Shown here one piece after another: positions 10,540 to 23,355 of a DNA stretch of 64,000 bases (position 1 is its first letter; every line of letters starts with the position of its first letter). Source of the DNA: Anaspis maculata (lineage: Eukaryota > Arthropoda > Insecta > Coleoptera > Scraptiidae); NCBI GenBank assembly GCA_949128115.1, contig OX421965.1, positions 32,855,681 to 32,919,680 of the forward strand. Reading direction: 5' to 3'. Below the pieces are notes generated by a model. It saw nothing but the letters and a program-made list of their open reading frames with translations. It did no database searches and was not told the DNA's origin. The position numbers and the translations under genes are program-made.

Positions 10540-11340
10540 AACCCCTTAACCACATACTGAAAGTTCTAAGAAATCCTATGTCCGCTTCATTGGTCTTTGG
10601 CGGCAAAAAGGTGTAAGTGAGAATAATTTAGAAACTATCTATTAGAATACGCGATAAAGCTTCGATACAGCTGAAAATTGCCGCAAATGTTCTCCTCGGC
10701 CAGTTGAACAACATATTGAAAGTCCTGAAAAATCCTATATCTGCTTCATCGTTTTTTAGCGGCAAAAAGGTATAAGTGACATTACTTTGCAAACTTATAA
10801 TTAAATCACGCGTTGAAGTTTCAATACAGCTTAAAATTGCTGAAAATAGTCTACTCGGCCAGTTGAACAACATGTTGGAAATCCTAAGAAATCTTATGTC
10901 CGCTTCATACTTTTTTTTCAGTGGCAAAAAGATATAAGTGACATTGTTTTAAAAACGATTCAATTAAACACGCGGTCAAGTTTTTATACAGCTGAAAATT
11001 GACGAAAATGGTCTTCTCGGTCAGCTTAACAACATATTGAATGTCCTGAGAAGTACTATGTCCACTTCATTGGTTTTTGGCAGCAAAAAGGTTCAAGTGA
11101 CATTATCTTGGAAACTATTTATTGAAACATGAGTTAACGTTTCAACACAGCTGAAAGTTGCTGAAAAATAGTATCCTTTGTTAGTTGAATAACATACTAA
11201 AAGTCCTGAGAAATCCCAAGCCCGCTTCATGTTTTTGGCGGCAAAAATGTATAAGTGAAATCATATTTTGAAATACAGGTTAAAGTTTTAGTACAGCTGA
11301 AAATTGCTAAAAGTGGTCTCCTTTGTTGGTTGACTATACT
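10540..11340 (+). repeat. Five direct ~160-bp units of family T
   Basis: Units are recognised by TTGAACAACATACTGAAAGT, CCTATGTCCGCTTCATTG, TTTTGGCGGCAAAAAGGT and CAGCTGAAAATTGC in that order. The CCGCTTCA anchor recurs near 10581, 10739, 10898, 11060 and 11220. Divergence between units is visible throughout. Confidence 0.85.
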
Positions 11341-11643
11341 AGTCCGAGTATACTATTCTCAGCAATTTTCAACTGTATTGCAGCGTCAACACATATTTTG
11401 AACAATAGTTTCAAGAAATGATCTTATACATTTTTGCCGCCGAAAGACAATGAAGCCGACATAGGATTTCTTGGGACTTTCAGTATGTTGTTCACATGAT
11501 CAAGGAAACCATTTTCAGCAATTTCTAGATGAATTAGGACTTCAACGCCTATTTCAATGAATAAAGTTTCCAAAACAATGTCACTTATACCTTTTTTCCG
11601 CCAAAAAAAAACAATGAAGCGAACAGAAATTCTTCTATTTTTA

Positions 11644-11887
11644 GGGCCGTATTCAAAACCTCGCTTTCAAGCTAAAAGCGCTATTAGAGCGATGCGCATT
11701 CAAGGGCATTTCTCATATTTCAGTGTTCAAAAATACATTATTGCGATTGGGATCGATTTTATGTACTTAATTGCAATTAATTTGCGAGTTAATTTGTATT
11801 TTTGAACTCTGAAATATGAGAAATGCCCCCAAATGCGCATTGCTCTGAAAGCGCTTTTAGCTTAAAAGCGAGGTATGAATACGGCCC
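11644..11887. mobile_element. Palindromic MITE (family M2), copy 1, 244 bp
   Basis: The arms run from GGGCCGTATTCA through AAGCTAAAAGCGCT, ATGCGCATT and CTCATATTTCAG to a central TTAATTGCAATTAA, then back. Left flank TTA and right flank TTC suggest a 3-bp duplication with one change. A second copy lies at 12220. Confidence 0.85.
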
Positions 11888-12219
11888 TTCGTGTTTTGTT
11901 CAGCTGACCAAGGAGACCATTTTCAGCTATTTTTAGCTGTACTCATCGAAACTTCAACCAGTATTTCAATAAATAGTAACAAAAGAAAATTTCACTCATA
12001 CCTTTCTGCCGCCAGAAACTGATCCTGTTGATATGTTGCTCAACTAATCAAGAAGACCATTTTCAGCAATTCTCAGCTGTATCGAAACTTGACCGCCTGT
12101 TTGATTGGACAGTTCCCAAAACAATGTCACTTACACCTTTTTGCCGCCAAAAAACAATGAAGCGAACATAGGATTTCTCAGGACTTTCAGTATGCTGCTC
12201 AACTGACCGGAGAGACTTA

Positions 12220-12462
12220 GGCACGTATTCATATCCCACTTTTAAGCTAAAAGCGCTTTTAGTGCGATGCGCATTTAGGGGCATTTCTCATATTTCAGTG
12301 TTCAAAAATACATTATTGCGATTGGGAGCGATTGTATGTACTTAATTGCAATTAATTTGCGAGTTAATTTGTATTTTTGAACACTAAAATATGAGAAATG
12401 CCCCTAAATGCGCATCGCACTAAAAGCGCTTTTAGCTTAAAAGTGGGATATGAATACGGGCC
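12220..12462. mobile_element. Palindromic MITE (family M2), copy 2, 243 bp
   Basis: Nearly the same sequence as 11644-11887. The ends are GGCACGTATTCATA and TATGAATACGGGCC, with TTA duplicated exactly (12217-12219 and 12463-12465). A 3-bp TTA target fits PIF/Harbinger-derived MITEs. Confidence 0.85.
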
Positions 12463-12855
12463 TTAATATTTCCACCTGTATCAAAACTTCATCCCGTATT
12501 TAAATCAATAGTAACAAAAAAATTGTCACTTATACCTTTTTACCGCCAAAAAACAATGGAAGGGACATGGGATTTTTGAGGACTTCTAGTATGTTGTTCA
12601 ACTGATAAAGGAGACCAGTTTTAGCAACTTTCAGCTGTACTGGAACTTCAACTCGTATTTTAATAAATAGTTTCCGCAGTGGCGGACTAAGAGAATTGGG
12701 GGCCCTGGGCGGAACTGTGAGATAAGGCCCCTAAAGAGTAAAAGTTGAGAATATGAAGGGAGGGCGACAGACTTTTTGGCCCGCCCTGTCCCGCCGTAAC
12801 TGAGCAAAAGCCTAAGAAACAAAAGAATGAGCTGTTAACTTGACTATAAAACACA

Positions 12856-13181
12856 CAGTGGCGAAGTCAGAATTTGAGGGCGGAGAGGACGAAGCGAGGG
12901 GCAAAGGCAATGACGAGAGTGCAAGTCGGCAAGAGGTAGCGCCGCAGGCGAAATTTTTTGGGCATGATAATAATAATGCTGATGATAATCGGTATATTCC
13001 ATGCGTTTCGCGATTTTGGTTTTTGACTTTTCTACCAAAATTACATGATAATCAAACTTCTTTTCAGAAAATTTCGCCAGAGATTTTTTCTGTATCGGTT
13101 TAGTGTGCGATAAAGTGTCATCGGCGGAGGTGGGAGAGTGGGGTCATTCGCCCTCTCTCGCCCCTTTTAGCTATGCCACTG
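12856..13181. mobile_element. hAT-like MITE, 326 bp, CAGTGGCGAAGTCAGAA ends
   Basis: The left terminus CAGTGGCGAAGTCAGAA pairs imperfectly with the right TTTTAGCTATGCCACTG. Interior motif GCGCCGCAGGCGAAATTTTTT is shared with hAT-like element 2 at 13638. The flanking octamers AAAACACA and ACCACCAG match poorly, so the target duplication is decayed or absent. Confidence 0.65.
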
Positions 13182-13655
13182 ACCACCAGTACCTACAAGA
13201 AGTTTTCGGTTCAAGCTTTGGATGTTGAATTGGATTTGGACTGTTGACTCAATGCTAAAACCTCCTCGTATATACAGAATTAGGAATAATATGAATTTCT
13301 ACTACCTGCAGCGCGCAGACAAGATGATTTCATTGTTTTGTCTTTTCCCTCTTTAAATAAGAAATAATATGAAACACAAAATTTCAAAGGCTTAAAGGCC
13401 CCTGGCACTCTGACATTCGGGGCCGGGGCCCCTGAAGCCCAAAGTGAAAATAATTCTTAGAGATTCCGTGATACAGACACATCTCTATTGCCTGTGTGTA
13501 GGCCCCCAAACCTGTTGTCATGGGCAGTGGCGCCGAACTCATAAAAAGTTACTATGGCGAAGAAAATTTTAGACCCCCCCCCTATTGCCACGCTACGGTC
13601 GGGCCTGGGGGTCTAAGAGCCCCCCATGCAGTTAGCGCCGCAGGCGAAATTTTTT

Positions 13656-13688
13656 CGGAATAATAATAATAATAATAATAATAATACA
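13656..13688. repeat. (TAA)n tract at the left edge of cassette copy 1
   Basis: A pure AAT/TAA run follows GAAATTTTTTCGG. The same microsatellite occurs between the two cassette copies and after the second. Confidence 0.95.
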
Positions 13689-13889
13689 CGGAACGATGAA
13701 TGTGTGTTTAAGCCTCCTCTTCCAGGACTATGATGAGGTGAAGTGAGGAAGCGGGCTAAGAGTATGTGCGTAATAATGTCATCGGATGGCGTTGGTGTAT
13801 AAGAGCTAGACTAGTACCGGCAGTTCAACCCGCTGACAGACAGACGTCGCTACTTGTGCTCGACATTGGTACTTGGGTATTACCCACCA

Positions 13890-16800
13890 ATGTTTCTGAA
13901 CATATTTTCTGATGCATCCTAAGCACTCATTGAAATGTGAACATAGAGGTCCGTAGGAGATAAACACACGGAAATATCATCACCGCTTGCAGCCCCTCCT
14001 GATTGTGTTTTCTGATGAACCCTAATCGATTTTGATTCCGGAACATTCCACAGAACGCATTCAAGTTGTCTGTTGTGCTTTTCAGCATGAAAAATGTTTT
14101 TCATCAAAAAAATAAAATCGTTTCTGACCGAAAAAGCGTTTTAGGCGGCGTAAACCTCCACAAAACATTTTTCTTCGATCTGACTCTAATTTTACCTTTC
14201 AAAAAATGAATTTTTGAGATTTCATCTCTGGGTGATTAGAATACGTTTCCAGGTGTCGGTTTGACCCGCTGAAGCCAAATTCAACGACAATTTTTTTATG
14301 TCCCCTACACCCCCTCCAAAACACCCGCAAAAAAATTTAAAAACCATTATTAGTCGTTCCACGAATCTTCAAAAGAGCTTGCAGCGCATGGAGCAATTCC
14401 TCCTTCTTCCTTCCTCCCATTCGAAATTTTTTGAACTTGGATGGATACGTTCCAACATTGTCTGGTACACCGAAACACCCATTAAAATGTCGACATAAGA
14501 GGCCATGAGGGATAAACACACTGAAATATTATCACCGCTTGCAGCCCCTGATGATTGTGTTTTTCAATGAACCCTATTCGGTTTTGATTTCCAAACACGC
14601 ATAAAAACCCATTCAAGCCATCTGTTGTGTTTTTGTGCATGGGAAGTGTTTTTCATAAAAAAAATTAGTTTTTCTCGACCGAAAAAGCGCTTTGGCAAGC
14701 ATAAACCTTCACAAGACATTTATCTCCAATCTGACTCTAATTTTACTTTTCAAAGAATGAATTTTTCAGTTTTTATCTTTAGATGATCAAAGCACGTTTC
14801 CAGGTGTTGGTTTGAGCTGCTGAAGCCAATATCAACGACAATTTTTTCATGTCTCCTCGACCTCCCTCCAAAAGACGCGCGAAAAATTTCAAAACCATTT
14901 TTTTCTTCGTTCCATAAATCTTCAAAAGAGCTTGCAGCGCATGGAGCATTTCCTCCTTCTTCCTTCGTACCATTTGAAATTTTTTGAACTTGGATGATGG
15001 ATACGTTCCAACATTGTCCGGTACACCAAAACACCAATCAAAATGTCGACATAAGAGGCCATGAGAGATAAACACACGGATATATAATCACCGCTTGCAG
15101 CCCCTAATGATTGTGTTTCTCAATTAATCCTATTCGATTTTGATTTCCAAACACGCCTAAGAACGCATTTAAGCCGTCTGTTGTGGTTTTCTGCATGGAA
15201 AATGTTTTTCATAAAAAACATTTTGTTTTTCTCGGCCGAAAAAGCGCTTTGGCCGGCATAAACCTATACAAGACATTTTTCTTGAATCTGACTCTGATTT
15301 AACTTTCCAAAAAATGAATTTTCAAGTTTTCATCTCTAGATGATTAGAATACGTTTCCAGGTGTCGGTTTGACCCGCTGAAGCCAAATTCAACGACGATT
15401 TTTTCATGTCCCCTCTACCTCCCTCCAAAAGACGCGCGAAAAATTTCAAAACCATTTTTTTTTGTTCCTTAAATCTTCAAAAGAGCTTGCAGCGCATGGA
15501 GCAATTCCTCCTTCTTCCTTCCTACCATTTGAAATTTTTTTTTACTTGGATGGATACGTTCCAACATTGTCTGGTACACCGAAACACCCATCAAAATGTC
15601 GACATAAAAGGCCATGAGAGATAAACACACGGATATATTATCACCGCTTGCAGCTCCTAATGATTGTGTTTCTCAATTAATCCTATTCGATTTTGATTTC
15701 CGAACACGCCTAATAACGCATTTAAGCCGTCTGTTGTGGTTCTCCACATGGAAAGTGTTTTTCATCAAAAAAATTGAATTTTTCTCAACCTAAAAAGCGC
15801 TTTGGCCGGCGTAAGCCTTTACAAGACTTTTTTTTTTCATCTGACTCTAATTTTATATTTCAAAATATGAATTTTCCAGTTTTCATTTCCAGATGATAAG
15901 AATACGTTTCCAGGTGTCAGATTGACCCGCTGAAGCCAAATTCAACTGCCATTTTTTCATGTCCCCCACCTTATTACAGAACACCTTCAAAAAAATTTGA
16001 AAACCATTTTTTTTCGTTCCATAAATTTTCAAAACAACTTGCAGCGCATGGAGCAATTCCCATTTTGTCCTTCCTCCCATTTGAACTTTTTTGAACTTGG
16101 ATGGATACGTTCCAATATTGTCCGGTACACCGAACCACCCATAAATACGTCGACATAAAAGGCCATGAGAGATAAACACACGAAAATATTATCACCGCTT
16201 GCGGCCCCTAATGATTGTGTTTTTCAACTAATCCTGATCGATTTTGATTTTCAAACACAAAAAAGAACGTATCAAAGTCGTCCGTTGTGGTTCTCCGCAT
16301 GGAAAGTGTTTTTCATCAAAAAAATTGAATTTTTCTCAACCGAAAAAGCGCTTTGACCGGCGTAATCCTTTACAAGACATTTTTCTTTCATCTGACTCTA
16401 ATTTTATTTTTCAAAATATGAATTTCCCAGTTCTCATTTCCAGATGATTAGAATACGTTTCCAGGTGTCAGATTGACCCGCTGAAGCCAAATTCAACTGC
16501 GATTTTTTCATGTCCCCCACCTTATTCCAGAACACCTTCAACAAAATTTGAAAACCATTTTTTTTCGTTCCATAAATCTTCAAAAGAACTTGCAGCGTAT
16601 GGAGCAATTCCCATTTTGTCCTTCCTCCCATTTGAACTTTTTTGAACTTGGATGGATACGTTCCAATATTGTCCGGTACACCGAACCACCCATAAATACG
16701 TCGACATAAAAGGCCATGAGAGATAAACACACGAAAATATTATCACCGCTTGCGGCCCCTAATGATTGTGTTTTTCAACTAATCCTGATCGATTTTGATT

Positions 16801-19800
16801 TTCAAACACAAAAAAGAACGTATCAAAGTCGTCCGTTGTGTTTCTCCGCATGGAAAGTGTTTTTCATTAAAAAAATTGAATTTTTCTCAACCGAAAAAGC
16901 GCTTTGACCGGCGTAAGCCTTTACAAGACATTTTTCTTTCATCTGACTCTAATTTTATTTTTCAAAATATGAATTTTCCAGTTTTCATTTCCAGATGATA
17001 AGAATACGTTTCCAAATGTCAGATTGACCCGCTGAAGCCAAATTCAACTGCCATTTTTTCATGTCCCCCACCTTATTCCAGAACACCTTCAAAAAAATTT
17101 GAAAACCATTTTTTTTCGTTCCATGAATTTTCAAAACAACTTGCAGCGCATGGAGCAATTCCCATTTTGTCCTTCCTTCCATTTGAACTTTTTTGAACTT
17201 GGATGGATACGTTCCAATATTGTCCGGTACACCGAACCACCCATAAATACGTCGACATAAAAGGCCATGAGAGATAAACACACGAAAATATTATCACCCA
17301 TTGCGGCCCCTAATGATTGTGTTTTTCAATTAATCCTGAACAATTTTGATTTTCAAACACAAAAAAGAACGTATTAAAGTCGTCCGTTGTGGTTTTCCGC
17401 ATGCAAAGTGTTTATCATCAAAAAAATTGAATTTTTCTCAACCGAAAAAGCGTTTTGGCCGGCGTAAGCCTTTACAAGACATTTTTCTTACTTCTGACTC
17501 TAGTTTTCTTTTTCAAAATATGAATTTCCCAGTTTTCATTTCTAGATGATTAGAACACGTTTCCAGGTGTCAGATTGACCCGCTGAAGCCAAATTCAACT
17601 GCGATTTTTTCATGTCCCCCACCTTATTCCAGAACACCTTCAACAAAATTTGAAAACCATTTTTTTTCGTTCCATGAATCTTCAAAAGAACTTGCAGCGT
17701 ATGGAGCAATTCCCATTTTGTTCTTCCTCCCATTTGAACTTTTTTGAACTTGGATGGATACGTTCCAATATTGTCCGGTACACCGAACCACCCATAAATA
17801 CGTCGACATAAAAGGCCATGAGAGATAAACACACGAAAATATTATCACCGCTTGCGGCCCCTAATGATTGTGTTTTTCAACTAATCCTGATCGATTTTGA
17901 TTTTCAAACACAAAAAAGAACGTATCAAAGTCGTCCGTTGTGTTTCTCCGCATGGAAAGTGTTTTTCATCAAACAAATTGAATTTTTCTCAACCGAAAAA
18001 GCGCTTTGACCGGCGTAAGCCTTTACAAGACATTTTTCTTTCATCTGACTCTAATTTTATTTTTCAAAATATGAATTTTCCAGTTTTCATTTCCAGATGA
18101 TAAGAATACGTTTCCAAATGTCAGATTGACCCGCTAAAGCCAAATTCAACTGCCATTTTTTCATGTCCCCCACCTTATTCCAGAACACCTTCAAAAAAAA
18201 TTGAAAACCATTTTTTTTCGTTCCATAAATTTTCAAAACAACTTGCAGCGCATGGAGCAATTCCCATTTTGTCCTTCCTCCCATTTGAACTTTTTTGAAC
18301 TTGGATGGATACGTTCCAATATTGTCCGGTACACCGAACCACCCATAAATACGTCGACATAAAAGGCCATGAGAGATAAACACACGAAAATATTATCACC
18401 CATTGCGGCCCCTAATGATTGTGTTTTTCAATTAATCCTGAACGATTTTGATTTTCAAACACAAAAAAGAACGTATTAAAGTCGTCCGTTGTGGTTTTCC
18501 GCATGGAAAGTGTTCATCATCAAAAAAATTGAATTTTTCTCAACCGAAAAAGCGTTTTGGCCGGCGTAAGCCTTTACAAGACATTTTTCTTTCATCTGAC
18601 TCTAATTTTATTTTTCAAAATATGAATTTTCCAGTTCTCATTCCCAGATGATTAGAATACGTTTCCAGGTGTCAGATTGACCCGCTGAAGCCAAATTCAA
18701 CTGCGATTTTTTCATGTTCCCCACCTTATTCCAGAACACCTTCAACAAAATTTGAAAACCATTTTTTTTCGTTCCATAAATCTTCAAAAGAACTTGCAGC
18801 GCATGGAGCAATTCCCATTTTGTCCTTCCTCCCATTTGAACTTTTTTGAACTTGGATGAATACGTTCCAACATTGTCCGGTACACCGGAACACCCATAAA
18901 TACGTCTACATAAAAGGCCATGAGAGATAAACACACGAAAATATTATCACCCATTGCGGCCCCTAATGATTGTGTTTTTCAATTAATCCTGAACAATTTT
19001 GATTTTCAAACACAAAAAAGAACGTATTAAAGTCGTCCGTTGTGGTTTTCCGCATGCAAAGTGTTTATCATCAAAAAAATTGAATTTTTCTCAACCGAAA
19101 AAGCGTTTTGGCCGGCGTAAGCCTTTACAAGACATTTTTCTTACTTCTGACTCTAGTTTTCTTTTTCAAAATATGAATTTCCCAGTTTTCATTTCTAGAT
19201 GATTAGAACACGTTTCCAGGTGTCAGATTGACCCGCTGAAGCCAAATTCAACTGCGATTTTTTCATGTCCCCCACCTTATTCCAGAACACCTTCAACAAA
19301 ATTTGAAAACCATTTTTTTTCGTTCCATGAATCTTCAAAAGAACTTGCAGCGTATGGAGCAATTCCCATTTTGTTCTTCCTCCCATTTGAACTTTTTTGA
19401 ACTTGGATGGATACGTTCCAATATTGTCCGGTACACCGAACCACCCATAAATACGTCGACATAAAAGGCCATGAGAGATAAACACACGAAAATATTATCA
19501 CCGCTTGCGGCCCCTAATGATTGTGTTTTTCAACTAATCCTGATCGATTTTGATTTTCAAACACAAAAAAGAACGTATCAAAGTCGTCCGTTGTGTTTCT
19601 CCGCATGGAAAGTGTTTTTCATCAAACAAATTGAATTTTTCTCAACCGAAAAAGCGCTTTGACCGGCGTAAGCCTTTACAAGACATTTTTCTTTCATCTG
19701 ACTCTAATTTTATTTTTCAAAATATGAATTTTCCAGTTTTCATTTCCAGATGATAAGAATACGTTTCCAAATGTCAGATTGACCCGCTAAAGCCAAATTC

Positions 19801-21047
19801 AACTGCCATTTTTTCATGTCCCCCACCTTATTCCAGAACACCTTCAAAAAAAATTGAAAACCATTTTTTTTCGTTCCATAAATTTTCAAAACAACTTGCA
19901 GCGCATGGAGCAATTCCCATTTTGTCCTTCCTCCCATTTGAACTTTTTTGAACTTGGATGGATACGTTCCAATATTGTCCGGTACACCGAACCACCCATA
20001 AATACGTCGACATAAAAGGCCATGAGAGATAAACACACGAAAATATTATCACCCATTGCGGCCCCTAATGATTGTGTTTTTCAATTAATCCTGAACGATT
20101 TTGATTTTCAAACACAAAAAAGAACGTATTAAAGTCGTCCGTTGTGGTTTTCCGCATGGAAAGTGTTCATCATCAAAAAAATTGAATTTTTCTCAACCGA
20201 AAAAGCGTTTTGGCCGGCGTAAGCCTTTACAAGACATTTTTCTTTCATCTGACTCTAATTTTATTTTTCAAAATATGAATTTTCCAGTTCTCATTCCCAG
20301 ATGATTAGAATACGTTTCCAGGTGTCAGATTGACCCGCTGAAGCCAAATTCAACTGCGATTTTTTCATGTTCCCCACCTTATTCCAGAACACCTTCAACA
20401 AAATTTGAAAACCATTTTTTTTCGTTCCATAAATCTTCAAAAGAACTTGCAGCGCATGGAGCAATTCCCATTTTGTCCTTCCTCCCATTTGAACTTTTTT
20501 GAACTTGGATGAATACGTTCCAACATTGTCCGGTACACCGGAACACCCATAAATACGTCTACATAAAAGGTCATGAGAGATAAACACACGAAAATATTAT
20601 CACCCATTGCGGCCACTAATAATTGTGTTTTTCAATGAACTCTAATCGATTTTGATTTTCAAACACGCAAAACAACGTATTCAAGTCATCCGTTGTGGTT
20701 TTCCGCATGAAAAGTGCTTTTCATCAAAAAATTGAATCTTCTTCTACCGAAAAAGTGTTTTGGCCGGCGTAAACCTTCACAAGACATTTTTCTTCCATCT
20801 GGCTCTAATTTAATTTTTCAAAATATGAATTTTCCATTTTTTATTTCTAGATGATTAGAATACGTTTCCAGGTGTCAGTTTGACCCGCTGAAGCCAAATT
20901 CAACGACGATTTCTTCGTCTCCCCCACCCCTTCCAAAACACCTTCAAAAAAATTTGCAATCCATTTTTTTTCGTTTCATAAATCTTCAAAAGAACTTGCA
21001 GCGCACGGAGCAATTCTCCCTTTGTCCTTTCTCCCATTGGAAATTTC
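13890..21047. repeat. Satellite array 1: about 13 monomers of 551-554 bp
   Basis: Each monomer has GCTTGCAGCCCCTAATGATT, GTTGTGGTTTTCCGCATGG, GAAAAAGCGCTTTGGCCGGC, ACGTTTCCAGGTGTCAG, GACCCGCTGAAGCC, CTTGCAGCGCATGGAGC and GGATACGTTCCAACATTGTC in order. Anchors recur near 13985, 14538, 15091, 15645, then every 551 bp to 20607. Left-hand monomers are 553-554 bp and more diverged. Right-hand monomers are 551 bp and nearly identical. A three-monomer block (17542-19194) recurs from 19195 to about 20600 with the same translated frames. Frames of about 98 codons recur in each monomer by homology and are not treated as genes. Confidence 0.95.
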
Positions 21048-21975
21048 TAGCGCACTTTCCCAAAAAATGGGAAAAAGGCGCTTTTAGTTTCACTTTGTCC
21101 GTCCGTCCGTCTGTCCGTCCGTCTTTACCCGGGATAACTCCTCAGGGAAGAAAGATATCGATGTGGTGTAAACGCTGATCAATAATACATATGTCCAGGA
21201 TGTCAAGTTGACTTTTGGTTTTTTGTTATTCTGCCGCCATCTTCGATCCGCCATTTTGAATTTCTTTTAAAGTGATCCGATTGAGATGAAATTTGTAGGC
21301 AATCTAAACCACATCAAGATCTATCCAATTTTCGACAATTGATGCCCCGCCGCCATCTTGTATTTTCACTATTGAACATGTTTCCAAGTGATAGAACTAG
21401 GAGAATAATGCCTCAACGAAAAGAGATATCGATGTGGTGCAAACGCCAATCGAATACGTACGTGACCACCATATAAAGTTGACCAATGATTTTTGTCACT
21501 TGGCCGCAATCTTCGATCCGCCATTTTGAATTTCTCTGGAAGTGGTCCGATTTGCGTGAGATTCACAGGCAATGTGAACTTCATCAAAATACATCCGATT
21601 TTGGACAAATGATGCTCTGCCGCCATCTTGGCCGCCATATTGAAATTTCTCATCATTCAACGATTTTCATGGAGCTTGGGACTTACCTCTTACCTCTTTT
21701 TCGTATGATCATTCCTATTCTTCAGTCAAATTTCAACATTCTGCCACCATCTTGGCCGCCATATTAAAATATCCTCGGAAATATCTTATTAGTGAAACGA
21801 TTTTCATGAAACTTGGGACTTAATCTTGTCTATAGTACGATTCATTTTGATTTTAGAGCCAAATTTCATGATTCTGACGCTATTTTGGCCGCCATATTGA
21901 AATTTCTGCCCAAAAAACGGTGGAACCCTAATTAACATTTTGCGTTCACTAACCCTCCTAAAGGGAAGTGCGCTA
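21048..21975. mobile_element. TIR element of about 0.93 kb inside the satellite, copy 1
   Basis: The ends TAGCGCACTTTCCC and GGGAAGTGCGCTA are inverted repeats. It interrupts a monomer between CCATTGGAAATT and TTTGAACTTGAATGG; about 35 bp with a GCCCATGAGGC palindrome follow before the satellite resumes near 22012. Internal features are a (TCCG)n tract near 21096-21122 and about seven GCCGCCATCTTG/CCGCCATTTTG motifs. No transposase seen. Confidence 0.65.
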
Positions 21976-22011
21976 CTTAGCCTAGCCTCATGCCCATGAG
22001 GCATATTCACT

Positions 22012-22396
22012 TGTTTGAACTTGAATGGATACGTTCCAACATTGTCCGGTACACCAAAACAACCATAATTTGTCGACATAAGAGGCCATGAGAGATAAAC
22101 ACACGAAAATATTATCACCGCTTGCGGCCACTAGTAATTGTGTTTTTCAATGAACTCTAATCGATTTTGATTTTCAAACACGCAAAAGAACGTATTTGAG
22201 TCGTCTGTTGTGCTTTCCTGCATGGAAAGTGTTTTTCATCAAAAAAATAGAATCTTTTCTGACCGATAAAGCGCTTTGGCCGGCGTAAATTTTCAGGTAC
22301 AAGGTGAAAGACATTTTTTTCCGATCTGACTCTAATTTTACTATTAAAAAAAATTAAATTTTGAAATTTTGGATGATCAAAATCGTTTCCAGGTGT
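22012..22396. repeat. Satellite monomer fragment, copy 1
   Basis: Diverged satellite from TTTGAACTTGAATGG to GACGCGCTGAAGC, where a second insertion breaks it. Confidence 0.8.
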
Positions 22397-23355
22397 CAGT
22401 CTGACGCGCTGAAGCTGCTAAATCTATAATAATCCCCTTTTTTTCTTGATTCCCGATCATTTCATCATGTTTATCCATTGCGGATATTGGCCTTTTGACT
22501 ATTAAATCAGACTATTAATGCTTGATTTTTGCCTGCCTACTCTGTCAAGGTACCTAAAGATAGGTAGGTACCTACCTCTAATTACCAATAACCTACGTTT
22601 TGGCTGCTGCAGTAATCACTATGATATCTTATTCTAAGGGTAATTTTTCCCAGGGTCTTCACTATTTCTCTTTAATGTTTATTGCCAATCAGAATAGTAG
22701 GGGTGAGTACCTAACACGTATTGGGTGACATCTTTTTATAAGGGAAATCAGACGCATTACGCCAAATTATTACGAGTTAATGACGTGTTTCTTTTTTCTA
22801 CACTTAGGACTATTGTAATCGCATTTATTCCCTGGCGGCAATACGCGATATTACGTGAACATTTTTTGTGTTTCTCTCAACTCTGCACCCACTCCACCAC
22901 CGGTTGTAGATACCCGAATACAATCGCGGTTGGCCGGTGATAGAGGTGGAGGGCGGAAAGTTGGTCACTCACAAGAATGTGGGCGTAAAAAATTGGCGGG
23001 AGAGATGCACCTTGCGGCGTTGCCTGGAGTGGCTAGCATAATTTAGGTACCTTTTTATGGCAATATTTGGTAATAACCCATAGCTCAGGCATAATCGGTG
23101 GAATTGACACCTGAAACACGTTGAATATTTCCGACATCATGATCCATAAATCTTTTGAGTGATTATTCACCAAAATTCATCCATCACCGGTTGAGGAGTT
23201 CGTTCTTAGCAAGTACCTGAACCACATACTACCTGAACCAAATAAAGCAAGTACGTCTTCAAGCCCATAGCTAGAACAGTAAGTTGCAGCGTCTTTCAAA
23301 CAGGGATTTTCTGGTTTTTGAAATTCTTTTTTGGAGAAAGCAGCTAGTTATGTTC
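22397..23355. other. Insertion of about 0.96 kb in a satellite monomer, copy 1
   Basis: It separates CGCTGAAGC from CAAATTCAACGACG, which are contiguous in other monomers. It contains GATAGGTAGGTACCTACC and GC-rich short frames near 22855-23046 without recognisable domains. No clear terminal repeats or target duplication. Confidence 0.6.

Larger units (their letters stand above)
11346..12668 (-). repeat. Inverted ~160-bp units of family T, with two MITEs inserted
   Basis: The same unit in reverse, recognised by ACCTTTTTGCCGCC, AATGAAGCGGACATAGG and CTTTCAGTATGTTGTTCAACTG, near 11455, 11612, 12018, 12158 and 12554. Two more units lie beyond the hAT-like insert at 40858 and 41020. The array is interrupted by the MITEs at 11644 and 12220. 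Confidence 0.85.

Noticed and set aside
15883..20587. Frames of about 98 codons repeated in every satellite monomer (also in array 2)
   Set aside because: They recur with the 551-bp period on both strands in overlapping frames, and differences are spread as expected for neutral repeat drift. Without a dN/dS test there is no reason to call a protein.
22550..22585. AGGTAGGTACCTACCT as a telomeric or regulatory repeat
   Set aside because: It is only a short palindromic low-complexity run of a kind scattered through some insect genomes. There is no array and no gene next to it.
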